This document shows positions 8,059 to 15,386 of a stretch of 19,980 bases of DNA, one piece after another. The position numbers were made by a program, and so were the translations under genes. The notes under the pieces are model-generated. The model did no database searches. It worked only from the letters and a program-made list of their open reading frames with translations, and was not told the DNA's origin. Source of the stretch: Nitrosomonadaceae bacterium (GTDB lineage: Bacteria > Pseudomonadota > Gammaproteobacteria > Burkholderiales > Usitatibacteraceae); contig JAJTHU010000115.1 of the NCBI GenBank assembly GCA_021300055.1, positions 1 to 19,980 of the forward strand, given 5' to 3'. Position 1 is the stretch's first letter; each line of letters begins with the position of its first letter.

Positions 8059-8673
8059 ATGCGCTCATTCGCTATTCTGATCGACGGCGGTTTTGTTAAG
8101 CGCAAACTTGGATCTGCCCAAGATCCCATGACTGCTCAGCACCTGAGCGCATTTGTCGAAAAACTTCAACATGATGTCCATCTGCAAAACTTGTATTTGC
8201 ACCGTGTTTATTTCTACGACGCGGAGCCACTTACTGAAGTTGTAACGCGCCCACTAAGCGGCGGTAAGCTCAACTTTCGCGATAGCGACACGGCCAAGCG
8301 AAACGTGAAGTTGCATCATGAGCTCTCTCGGCTTCCGCACTTCGCTTTGCGCATGGGCGAACTCAGCTTTCGCGGCTGGTCAGTCAAACCACAAACCCTC
8401 CCTAACACAGGAGCCAGCGTAGTGATCACCGCAACCGACCTTAGCGCCAATATCCAGCAGAAGGGCGTGGATATGCGGCTAGGGATGGACGTTGCTTCGC
8501 TCACCCTCAAGAAACTTGTGCAGGTTATTGTCCTTGTGACAGGCGACTCTGATTTCATCCCTGCAATGAAGTTTGCGAGACGAGAGGGCGCTCAGGTCTA
8601 CTTGGCACCGATCGGACACAACATACGCGATGGCATGTATGAACATGCCGATGTCATCTTGACGACGCTGTAA
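8059..8673 (+). CDS. NYN domain (LabA/DUF88-like) predicted ribonuclease
   Basis: A 204-residue protein with the NYN fold, a PIN-like metal-dependent nuclease family. The acidic active-site positions can be seen: Asp9 in AILIDGGF at the end of the first strand, Asp138 and Asp144 in KGVDMRLGMD, and Asp163/Asp165 in VLVTGDSDFIPAM, followed by FARREGAQVYLAPIG. Length and motif order fit stand-alone LabA-like proteins; the RNA target is unknown. The frame can be extended to a GTG at 8017, but homology starts at MRSFAILIDGG, so the ATG at 8059 was chosen; neither start has a Shine-Dalgarno sequence. Base composition differs from purH: 22 of 60 bases in 8161-8220 are G or C, against 36 of 60 in 7501-7560, which suggests acquisition from elsewhere. 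It precedes the restriction genes and may belong to the same defence-like segment. Confidence 0.85.
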   Translation: MRSFAILIDGGFVKRKLGSAQDPMTAQHLSAFVEKLQHDVHLQNLYLHRVYFYDAEPLTEVVTRPLSGGKLNFRDSDTAKRNVKLHHELSRLPHFALRMGELSFRGWSVKPQTLPNTGASVVITATDLSANIQQKGVDMRLGMDVASLTLKKLVQVIVLVTGDSDFIPAMKFARREGAQVYLAPIGHNIRDGMYEHADVILTTL

Positions 8674-8939
8674 ATGCGGGCCCTGAGCACGAGTGCCGCA
8701 CCGATTCGGGCTAACGCCGTCAGCGGCGACCTACACAAATCCCACGCTCGCCTGCAGTGCAGATCGTGAGCTATCGCGCTTCACAGGTAAAGTTACATCG
8801 ACTTTGAGCGGCGTAGATGTTGCAGCGGCCAATCGGCGGAACCTGCTTCAACCACTGGTTGCCGATGTCGTCTTGCATTTGGGGCGAAAATTGCCCGAAA
8901 ACGCCCGCCAATAGGCGACTTTTGACTGAAGGACACTAG
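8674..8939. other. 266-bp stretch without a recognised gene, joining the NYN gene to the mod fragment
   Basis: No convincing gene was recognised. A plus-strand frame at 8693-8914 (73 codons) and a minus-strand frame open from 8935 to 8774 overlap. The minus frame has no start near its beginning but reads like a protein fragment (SRLLAGVFGQFSPQMQDDIG, then NQWLKQVPPIGRCNIYAAQS). A small hairpin CGCCG-TCAG-CGGCG lies at 8715-8728. None of the three plus frames continues the methyltransferase similarity that starts at 8940, so the mod homology ends abruptly here. This could be remnant DNA from an insertion that replaced the 5' part of mod. Confidence 0.4.
8928..8933 (+). promoter_or_regulatory. 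Shine-Dalgarno sequence of the mod fragment
   Basis: GAAGGA lies 6 nt before the GTG at 8940, an optimal sequence and spacing. An in-frame TAG occupies 8937-8939, directly before the GTG, so translation cannot come from further upstream in this frame. Together they make the GTG a believable start for the truncated protein. Confidence 0.6.
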
Positions 8940-9602
8940 GTGCCTGAACGCCTGCTAGAGCACATCTTGCGCATTGGCACTGACGCCAATGATCTCGTAC
9001 TCGACTCCTACCTAGGCTCAGGCACTACCGCCGCAGTCGCGCACAAAATGGGACGCCGCTACATTGGCATCGAGATGGGTGAGCACGCCGTCACACACTG
9101 CCTGCCGCGCTTGAAGAAAGTAGTTGAAGGTGAGCAAGGTGGCATTTCGGAGGCAGTGGGTTGGCAAGGCGGCGGCTTCAAGTTCATGCGATTGGGCGAG
9201 CCAGTATTTTTGGATGACGGATGCATCAACCCAGCCGTGCGCTTCAATACGCTTGCTTCGTACCTGTGGTTCTTGGAGTCGGGCACGCCGCACGCTACCG
9301 GCACGTTTACGACGCCGTTACTTGGCGTCGTAGGTGGCAGCAGCGGTGGCGAACAAAATGAGGATAGCGCTGCTGCGTCTCGCACCGCAATCATCCTTCT
9401 CTACAACGGCATTTTAGGTGACCGCCGCCCGCAGGCAGGCAACGTTCTCACGACGCCGATTTGGAACGGCATCCTCGCGCAGCTTCCCCCGCACGATGGG
9501 CCACGCATCATTTATGGTGAGGCGTGCCGCTTGTCCCGTGAAAAACTGAAGGCGCTGAATGTGACTTTCAAGCAGATTCCGCACGACATTCGGATGCGTT
9601 GA
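8940..9602 (+). CDS. C-terminal fragment of type III restriction-modification DNA methyltransferase (Mod)
   Basis: A 220-residue open frame equal to only the C-terminal part of a Mod subunit, which normally exceeds 500 residues. Residues 1-47 hold the SAM-binding motif I region, PERLLEHILRIGTDANDLVL then DSYLGSGTTAAVAHKMGRRY, typical of beta-class N6-adenine methyltransferases, where motif I lies C-terminal to the catalytic DPPY motif. HCLPRLKKVVEGEQGGISEA and the rest match Mod C-termini up to IIYGEACRLSREKL. The catalytic motif IV (DPPY) and the target-recognition domain are absent, so methylation by this piece alone is not expected. It begins with a GTG after GAAGGA and ends 1 bp before the res ATG, so it may be translated and coupled to res. 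It is either a pseudogene remnant or a reduced SAM-binding partner of Res. Confidence 0.82.
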   Translation: MPERLLEHILRIGTDANDLVLDSYLGSGTTAAVAHKMGRRYIGIEMGEHAVTHCLPRLKKVVEGEQGGISEAVGWQGGGFKFMRLGEPVFLDDGCINPAVRFNTLASYLWFLESGTPHATGTFTTPLLGVVGGSSGGEQNEDSAAASRTAIILLYNGILGDRRPQAGNVLTTPIWNGILAQLPPHDGPRIIYGEACRLSREKLKALNVTFKQIPHDIRMR

Positions 9603-9603
9603 C

Positions 9604-12282
9604 ATGCCTCTAGCCCTAAAACATTATCAAGAACGTGCACTGGAAACCCTTGAGGCGTTCCTTGACGCGGCACGTGGTGCGAAAGACCACGCGGCGATGC
9701 AAGCGGCTTTTGACGCAGCACGCAAGCTCGGCTTTGGCGAATCGGCACGTCCTTATCCATATCGCGTGTTGGAAAGTACGATGCCAGAAGTGCCGCTGGC
9801 GTGTGTTCGCATTCCCACTGGTGGCGGCAAGACACTGCTTGCAGCGCATGCGATTGAAATCGCTGCGCAGCGCTACGTCGGCACCACAACACCTGTCGTG
9901 CTGTGGCTGGTGCCGACGAACACAATTCGCGAGCAAACGCTAAACGCTCTCAAGAAAGCCGGGCACGACTATCGAGAAGCTCTGCTACAGCACTATCCCG
10001 CCGACCGATTGACCGTACTTGATATCAGCGAATGCGAGCAACTACGTGCGCAGGACTTCGGCAACCGCGCAATCGTGATCGTTGCGACGATGCAAACCCT
10101 GCGCGTAGACAACACCGCAAGCCGCGATGTCTATGCGTACAAAGAGGCTTTTGAGCCGCACTTTGCCAGTATCACACCAGAGGACTTCTTGGAGAAGATT
10201 GGTGAGAACGATCTTGCCGAGCAACGGTATCTCAAGACAGGCGACCTGGGCAAGGTGAAGAAGAGCCTCGCCAACCTTCTCGCGTGGTACCGCCCAATAG
10301 TGATGGTGGATGAGGCGCACAACGCGCAGACAGATCTTTCGCTTGAGGTAATGAAGCGCATCCGGCCTGCATGTGTGATCGAGTGGACGGCTACACCGGC
10401 ACTGACACAGAATGTCCTATTCCACGTCTCCGCCCAAGCGCTCAAAGCGGAGAACATGATCAAACTGCCAATCGTGCTTTCCCCGCACCCGAATTGGCAG
10501 GAGGCAGTACGCGATGCCGTGCTAACGCGTGAAAAACTAGCAGAGGTTGCACGTGGGGAGGATGACTATGTGCGGCCTATCGTACTCTTCCAAGCCGATA
10601 ACGCCAATGGTGAGGTGCCTGTTGAAGAGCTGAGGCAGCACTTGATAGATACACACCAAATTGCGGCGTCGCGGATTGCGGTGGCAACGGGAAACCAGCG
10701 CGAGCTTGACGGCGTGAATTTGTTTGATCGCACTTCACCAATTGAGTTTGTTATCACGGTTCAAGCGCTCAAGGAAGGATGGGATTGCTCGTTCGCCTAC
10801 GTGTTCTGTACCGTGCAGCGTATTCGCTCAGCAACGGCGCTGGAGCAATTGCTTGGCCGCGTCCTACGTCTGCCTTATGAGAAGCCGCGCAAAGACGAAA
10901 AGCTCGCGCGTGCTTATGCGCATGTGAGTGCAGATGTTACGGCTCAAGTTGCGAGCGAACTTGCTGATAAGTTGGCCGCAATGGGCTTCGAGGAGATGGA
11001 GGCTGTTTCAGCGGTCGTTCAGCCGACCTTAGGCGACCTGTTCGGCGAGACGCCTGCCCGCACAGTAGTCGAAACGAGCATCGAAGTAACCGAAAAAGTT
11101 GCGACGCTAATGAAGGAGGCAGCACCTGACTGCGTTGCCGTCGACATACTCGCGTCTGGAACGACGGTCGTGAAGATAAGCGGGGAGATTCCCGCTGCGT
11201 TGAGGGAACGTGTTTCGCAAATCGCGAACGCATCGGTACGCGAGAAGGTAGTGCATGCAGTCGAGCGCCACCATGCGCAGATTCTGAGTGCAGGCGCTCC
11301 GTCGCAACGCGGCCAACGCTTTGCCACGCTACCTCGCCTTTGCACGGAGGTGCAAGGCGAACTAATGCTCCTCGACAAGGAGCTGCTCAGTGAGATCGCG
11401 GATTACTCGCTGAGCGCTCAGCCTACCGATTTGCCGAACTTCACGCAGCAGGCCGATGAGCGCGCTTACCTGATCGATATTGAGCGCGGCAAACTTCGCA
11501 TTGAGCAGGAACGCCAAAAATACCTGGTCGATCTAGACACAGCGACAACAGGAATAAGGCGCGAGGATGTAATTAAGGCGCTTGCAGACAAACTCAACGA
11601 CGGCTCGATTGTTCGTCCAGATCTGGTCGCTTGGATCGGCAAAGCGTTAGAGGAATTGGCGCAACGAGAAATGACGCTCATCTACTGCGCCCGTCACATC
11701 AACCGACTTGCAGACGCTATGCGCGACCGCATCAAGTCCTTAATGGCTGACGGTCGACTCAAGGCGTTCCAACAGACTTTGTTTGGGGAGAATGCTGTCG
11801 CGCGCCTAAGTGACCATTTCCAGTTTCAGTTTGGCGCGAGCTATCCGGCGACATCTTTCTACAGTGGACGATACGTTTTCAGAAAGCACTTCTATCCGGC
11901 GCCCGGCGACTTAGACAATGACCCACTCGCCGAAGAAACGGGCTGTGCAATCGCGATAGACGAGCACGAAGCCGTCAAATTCTGGATTCGTAACATCGAG
12001 CGGCAGCCGGACACTTCGTTTTGGCTGCCTACTTCTACTGATCGTTTCTATCCAGATTTTGTCGCTGAAATGAAAGATGGCCGCCTGGTTGTTGAGTACA
12101 AAGGCGGCGATCGCTACACTAATGACGATTCCCGCGAGAAGAGAGATTTAGGCAATGTTTGGTCTCGGTTGAGCGCGGGTCGATGTCTGTTTCTGATGGC
12201 TACGGACGCACGAACGGTCGGAAAATCCGTAGCCGAACAGCTAACTCAGGTGATCGGCGCACCGCGCTTGCTCGACCGTTAA
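9604..12282 (+). CDS. Type III restriction endonuclease Res subunit (DEAD/DEAH helicase-nuclease)
   Basis: An 892-residue superfamily-2 helicase fused to a C-terminal nuclease, similar in size to type III Res subunits. The visible motifs are an N-terminal LKHYQERALETLEAFL (Q-motif-like region), Walker A PTGGGKT at 71-77 (Lys76), DEAH at 236-239, TATP at 262-265, and motif VI QLLGRVLR at 415-422. A PD-(D/E)XK site lies near the end, with Asp818 in YPDF, then Glu831 and Lys833 in VVEYKG. All key residues are present, so the protein appears intact. In a complete system Res needs Mod for site recognition, translocates using ATP and cuts DNA. Here Mod is truncated upstream. The start follows the mod stop by one base and has no Shine-Dalgarno sequence of its own, which implies translational coupling. 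Sampled GC is about 50% at 11521-11580, lower than in purH. Confidence 0.9.
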   Translation: MPLALKHYQERALETLEAFLDAARGAKDHAAMQAAFDAARKLGFGESARPYPYRVLESTMPEVPLACVRIPTGGGKTLLAAHAIEIAAQRYVGTTTPVVLWLVPTNTIREQTLNALKKAGHDYREALLQHYPADRLTVLDISECEQLRAQDFGNRAIVIVATMQTLRVDNTASRDVYAYKEAFEPHFASITPEDFLEKIGENDLAEQRYLKTGDLGKVKKSLANLLAWYRPIVMVDEAHNAQTDLSLEVMKRIRPACVIEWTATPALTQNVLFHVSAQALKAENMIKLPIVLSPHPNWQEAVRDAVLTREKLAEVARGEDDYVRPIVLFQADNANGEVPVEELRQHLIDTHQIAASRIAVATGNQRELDGVNLFDRTSPIEFVITVQALKEGWDCSFAYVFCTVQRIRSATALEQLLGRVLRLPYEKPRKDEKLARAYAHVSADVTAQVASELADKLAAMGFEEMEAVSAVVQPTLGDLFGETPARTVVETSIEVTEKVATLMKEAAPDCVAVDILASGTTVVKISGEIPAALRERVSQIANASVREKVVHAVERHHAQILSAGAPSQRGQRFATLPRLCTEVQGELMLLDKELLSEIADYSLSAQPTDLPNFTQQADERAYLIDIERGKLRIEQERQKYLVDLDTATTGIRREDVIKALADKLNDGSIVRPDLVAWIGKALEELAQREMTLIYCARHINRLADAMRDRIKSLMADGRLKAFQQTLFGENAVARLSDHFQFQFGASYPATSFYSGRYVFRKHFYPAPGDLDNDPLAEETGCAIAIDEHEAVKFWIRNIERQPDTSFWLPTSTDRFYPDFVAEMKDGRLVVEYKGGDRYTNDDSREKRDLGNVWSRLSAGRCLFLMATDARTVGKSVAEQLTQVIGAPRLLDR

Positions 12283-12349
12283 AGTCTCAAGCGCGTACCG
12301 GTTACGGTGCGGGCTCGAGCAGGTCGGCTCATTTGTTTTCAAGGTAAGT

Positions 12350-12637
12350 ATGTCCACAAGCGTCCGCAGAAATGCGATCTTCAATCGCGTCGCCCCAGAG
12401 ACAAATGACTCAGGTAGCGGCAACCATTCGGTTTATGTCGCGGGCCCCAGACCACAACTGGAACGTGAACAGACAAGTTTTGCAGAGCTACGTGCTGCAG
12501 TTAAGCGCGGGCTGGCTGGCCCTGCAGGAAAGCTGGCCGACGAAGTGCTGACCCGTCTGGAGGCGAAGTATCAGCATCGCGTTGGCGTGATGGGCATCAT
12601 TCGTAACGAATTCAACGGGACTCGGTCCAAAAAATGA
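12350..12637 (+). CDS. Small hypothetical protein overlapping purD
   Basis: A 95-residue open frame with an AAGG Shine-Dalgarno sequence about 6 nt before its ATG. It ends in an ATGA overlap with purD, so it is probably translated and coupled to purD. No family was recognised. The N-terminal half is rich in polar residues, glycine and serine; the second half (SFAELRAAVKRGLAGPAGKL, then ADEVLTRLEAKYQHR) should be helical. That part has a faint likeness to C-terminal tails of ParD-type antitoxins, but no toxin gene lies beside it and no DNA-binding fold is evident, so this is not claimed. It is the last gene of the accessory segment and may have been acquired with it or belong to the purD unit. 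Confidence 0.6.
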   Translation: MSTSVRRNAIFNRVAPETNDSGSGNHSVYVAGPRPQLEREQTSFAELRAAVKRGLAGPAGKLADEVLTRLEAKYQHRVGVMGIIRNEFNGTRSKK

Positions 12638-13902
12638 AACTACTCGTCATCGGATCCGGCGGCCGCGAACATGCTCTCGCTTGGCGCCTCGCGCAACATC
12701 CACACACACAGTGCGTTTACGTCGCGCCGGGCAATGCAGGAACGGCGCACGAAGAAGGCCTTGTCAACGTCAACATCACCGCGATTGACGAACTCATCGC
12801 GTTCGCCAAGCGCGAAGAGATTGCGCTCACCGTCGTAGGGCCAGAGGCACCACTAGCCGAGGGTGTGGTCGATGCGTTTCAGCGCGAGAGTTTGCGCATC
12901 TTTGGGCCAACGCAAGCGGCCGCACAGTTGGAAAGTTCGAAGGACTTCGCCAAGCAGTTCATGGTGCGTCACAACATCCCCACCGCGAACTACCGCACGT
13001 TTACCAATCACGCGGAAGCCAAGGCTTACGTCGCGGCGGAAGGTGCGCCGATCGTCATCAAGGCGGATGGCCTCGCTGCGGGCAAAGGCGTGGTCGTCGC
13101 GATGACGTTGGAAGAAGCCAACGCCGCGCTCGATATGATGTTGGCCAATGACAAAAACCCGGCCGAGGGCCGCGTCGTCATCGAAGAATTCATGCAAGGC
13201 GAAGAGGCGAGCTTTATTTGCCTTTGCGACGGGGTCTCGGCTCTGCCCTTCGCGTCGAGCCAAGACCACAAGCGCATCTTCGACAACGATCAAGGTCCCA
13301 ATACCGGCGGCATGGGCGCGTATTCCCCGGCGCCCGTCGTCACCCCTGAGGTGCATGCACGCGTGATGCGCGAGGTCATCAACCCGACTCTTAAGGGCAT
13401 GGCTGCGGAAGGCATGCCATTCACCGGTTTCTTGTATGCGGGTTTGATGATCGACGACGCGGGCAAACCGCGCGTGGTCGAATTCAATGCGCGCATGGGC
13501 GACCCTGAAACGCAACCGATCATGATGCGCTTGAAGAGTGACCTCTACACGCTCGTGATGGCGGCAGTCGACAAGCAGTTACACGTGACCGAGGCGGAGT
13601 GGGATCGCCGCGCCGCGCTCGGCGTGGTGATGGCAGCGGCCAACTACCCCGACACGCCACGCAAGGGCGATGTCATCTCCGGTTTGCCGCCAGCGAGCGA
13701 AGACGCAAAGGTGTTTCACGCGGGCACTGCCGAGAAGGATGGCGCCGTCGTTACCAGCGGCGGACGCGTGCTCTGCGTCACCGCGCTCGGCGAGACGGTC
13801 AAGATCGCGCAACGCCGCGCCTACGAGATGCTGGCACCAATCCGATTCGACGGCATGCAGTACCGAAAGGATATCGGGTACAGGGCCATCTCGCGGAAGT
13901 GA
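12634..13902 (+). CDS. purD: Phosphoribosylamine-glycine ligase (GAR synthetase)
   Basis: A 422-residue ATP-grasp enzyme making glycinamide ribonucleotide from phosphoribosylamine, glycine and ATP, the second step of purine synthesis. The N-terminal substrate domain starts MKLLVIGSGGREHALAWRL with GSGGREHAL at 7-15, then YVAPGNAGT. The ATP-grasp core shows IKADGLAAGKGVVVA (Lys151 in the glycine-rich loop), VVIEEFMQGEEASF, HKRIFDNDQGPNTGGMGAYS, and the metal-binding EFNARMGDPETQ. The C-terminal domain runs to the stop. Length equals that of E. coli PurD (429) within a few residues. The ATG overlaps the stop of the preceding small gene by 4 bp, and no strong Shine-Dalgarno sequence or separate promoter was seen. 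hemF follows after 63 bp, a purD-hemF order found in many betaproteobacteria. Confidence 0.97.
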   Translation: MKLLVIGSGGREHALAWRLAQHPHTQCVYVAPGNAGTAHEEGLVNVNITAIDELIAFAKREEIALTVVGPEAPLAEGVVDAFQRESLRIFGPTQAAAQLESSKDFAKQFMVRHNIPTANYRTFTNHAEAKAYVAAEGAPIVIKADGLAAGKGVVVAMTLEEANAALDMMLANDKNPAEGRVVIEEFMQGEEASFICLCDGVSALPFASSQDHKRIFDNDQGPNTGGMGAYSPAPVVTPEVHARVMREVINPTLKGMAAEGMPFTGFLYAGLMIDDAGKPRVVEFNARMGDPETQPIMMRLKSDLYTLVMAAVDKQLHVTEAEWDRRAALGVVMAAANYPDTPRKGDVISGLPPASEDAKVFHAGTAEKDGAVVTSGGRVLCVTALGETVKIAQRRAYEMLAPIRFDGMQYRKDIGYRAISRK

Positions 13903-13965
13903 CCATTTGGCGGGCACTTTCAAGCAAAATAGGCTGAAAATCCGCGCCACTACTGGAGTTTCCTG

Positions 13966-14871
13966 ATGGACTCGAAAGCCGTTCGCCAATACCTGCTTGA
14001 CCTGCAATCTTCTATCGTCGCTCGTATGGAGTCGATCGACGGCGGATCATTTTTGCGAGATGAGTGGAAGCGCGATGAAGGTGGCGGCGGTATCTCGCGC
14101 ATCATCGAAGGCAGCAACGTGTTTGAGCGCGGCGGTATTTTGTTTTCGCACGTGCTCGGCAGCAAGTTGCCGCCGAGCGCGGCCGCTAATCGCCCCGAGA
14201 TTGCGGGACGTCCATGGGAGGCGATGGGCGTATCGCTGGTGCTGCATCCCCGCAATCCGTATGTGCCGACGGTGCATATGAATGTGCGTTTCTTTGTCGC
14301 GAAGGCCGATGGCTCCGGATCGCAAGAAGATGTCTTCTGGTTTGGTGGCGGGATGGACCTAACGCCGTATTACGGCTTCGACGAAGACTGCGTTCACTTC
14401 CATCGCGTCAACAAGAACGCCCTCGACCCGCTCAACGCCGATTACTACCCGCGCTACAAGAAATGGTGCGACGAGTATTTTTGGTTGAAGCACCGTCAAG
14501 AGCCACGCGGTATCGGCGGCGTGTTCTTTGACGACTTTCACGCAGGCGGCTTCGACCACGCATTTGCGTTGCAGCGCGCGGTCGGCAGCGCGTTCAATGA
14601 TGCCTATGCACCGATTGTCGAGCGCCGCAAAGACACGCCTTACGGCGAGCGCGAACGTGACTGGCAACTCTATCGGCGCGGCCGCTACGTCGAGTTCAAT
14701 CTCGTGTGGGATCGCGGCACGCACTTCGGCTTGCAGAGCGGTGGACGTACCGAATCCATCTTGGCTTCCATGCCGCCACACGCGACGTGGCGCTACAACT
14801 GGCAGCCCGATGCGGGTACGCCTGAGGCGGAGCTACTTGCCAAGTACGTCAACGAGCGGGATTGGGTGTAG
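13966..14871 (+). CDS. hemF: Oxygen-dependent coproporphyrinogen III oxidase
   Basis: A 301-residue protein (E. coli HemF is 299) that oxidatively decarboxylates coproporphyrinogen III to protoporphyrinogen IX in haem synthesis, using O2. The family signatures are in order: GGSFLRDEW, GGGGISRIIEGSNVFERGGI, the VHMNVRFF motif (His104, Asn106, Arg108), WFGGGMDLTPYYGFDEDC near 125-142, CDEYFWLKHRQEPRGIGGVF with His176, and VEFNLVWDRGTHFGLQSGGR near the end. The start is supported by TGGAG about 8 nt upstream of the ATG. It is probably cotranscribed with purD and faces the convergent mrpG, with only 37 bp between the two stops. Confidence 0.97.
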   Translation: MDSKAVRQYLLDLQSSIVARMESIDGGSFLRDEWKRDEGGGGISRIIEGSNVFERGGILFSHVLGSKLPPSAAANRPEIAGRPWEAMGVSLVLHPRNPYVPTVHMNVRFFVAKADGSGSQEDVFWFGGGMDLTPYYGFDEDCVHFHRVNKNALDPLNADYYPRYKKWCDEYFWLKHRQEPRGIGGVFFDDFHAGGFDHAFALQRAVGSAFNDAYAPIVERRKDTPYGERERDWQLYRRGRYVEFNLVWDRGTHFGLQSGGRTESILASMPPHATWRYNWQPDAGTPEAELLAKYVNERDWV

Positions 14872-14878
14872 TCAATCG

Positions 14879-14909
14879 GCCGCCCCAACCGTACCCGCGC
14901 CTCGGCGGC
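14879..14909. terminator. Possible bidirectional hairpin between hemF and mrpG
   Basis: GCCGCC at 14879-14884 pairs with GGCGGC at 14904-14909 across a 19-nt loop. It lies between two convergent genes, where a shared terminator is expected, but there is no T-run on either side and the stem is short. Confidence 0.3.
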
Positions 14910-15244
14910 TAAGCCTTCGGGGGCACCTCTGGCGGTGCAGGGCGGATCGCTGCGTTGCGCGCCATCGCCGCCTTGATCAGCAAATGCGCTGACACGGGTG
15001 CGGTCATGAAGATAAACAGCGTGATGAGCAGCTCATGCGCGCTAAAGCTCTTGTTGGCCCACGTCCAATAGGCGATGGACGCGAGCAAGATGCAGCCGAC
15101 ACCGAGTGTCGACGCTTTGGTCGGCCCATGCAATCGCTTGAGGAAATCGCCCAGCTTGGCGAGGCCATAGCTGCCAATGAGCGCAAACACAGCGCCGAGC
15201 GCAATCAATAGCGCAATCAACACATCTAGCCAAACGGGCATCAT
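14909..15244 (-). CDS. mrpG: Monovalent cation/H+ antiporter subunit G
   Basis: A 111-residue membrane protein of the MnhG/PhaG family, the last subunit of the Mrp-type antiporter. Three hydrophobic segments can be read: WLDVLIALLIALGAVFALIG, then TLGVGCILLASIAYW, and LLITLFIFMTAPVSAHLLIK. The conserved motif GSYGLAKLGDFLKRLHGPTK sits between the first two. The C-terminal tail is proline- and alanine-rich. A GAGGT Shine-Dalgarno sequence 6 nt before the ATG at 15244 supports the start; a second in-frame ATG follows at once. Unlike the other subunit genes, it does not overlap its neighbour: 142 bp holding two inverted REP-like hairpins separate it from mrpF. Confidence 0.92.
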   Translation of the reverse strand: MMPVWLDVLIALLIALGAVFALIGSYGLAKLGDFLKRLHGPTKASTLGVGCILLASIAYWTWANKSFSAHELLITLFIFMTAPVSAHLLIKAAMARNAAIRPAPPEVPPKA

Positions 15245-15257
15245 GATTGGACCTCGA

Positions 15258-15341
15258 TGTCGTCCCGGCGCAGGCCGGGACCCAATTTCTTGCTAAACAT
15301 CGGTTTGGCCAAATTGGATCCCGGCCTACGCCGGGATGACA
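15258..15341. repeat. Pair of inverted REP-like palindromes (BIME-like) between mrpF and mrpG
   Basis: Two 31-bp elements, 15258-15288 and 15311-15341, are inverted copies of each other with 28 of 31 positions identical. Each is itself a hairpin: GTCCCGGC-GCAG-GCCGGGAC in the first and ATCCCGGC-CTAC-GCCGGGAT in the second, each an 8-bp stem with a 4-nt loop, flanked by a shared CCAATTT arm. Twenty-two bases separate them. The architecture is that of bacterial interspersed mosaic elements built from REP sequences. Other copies would be expected elsewhere in the genome; none was noticed in this window. Confidence 0.8.
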
Positions 15342-15386
15342 GTTTGTGAGAGCGCTGGCACTCCCGGCAAAGACTTTGGTGATCCA

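Noticed and set aside
7998..8099. 33-codon upstream ORF starting at an ATG and ending inside the NYN gene
   Set aside because: It has no ribosome site and no recognisable protein. An upstream regulatory ORF is possible but nothing supports it.
8706..8740. GGGCTAAC followed by a small hairpin, considered as an integron attC-like site
   Set aside because: Neither the inverse core RYYYAAC nor a matching GTTRRRY partner is satisfied, and there is no integrase or cassette array.
8693..8914. 73-codon plus-strand open frame between the NYN gene and the mod fragment
   Set aside because: No recognised family, no Shine-Dalgarno sequence at its start, and an overlapping open frame on the other strand reads at least as protein-like. 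Kept only as part of the unassigned region.
12350..12637. Toxin-antitoxin interpretation of the small gene before purD
   Set aside because: The likeness to ParD-type tails is weak, no toxin gene is adjacent, and purD follows directly by a 4-bp overlap.
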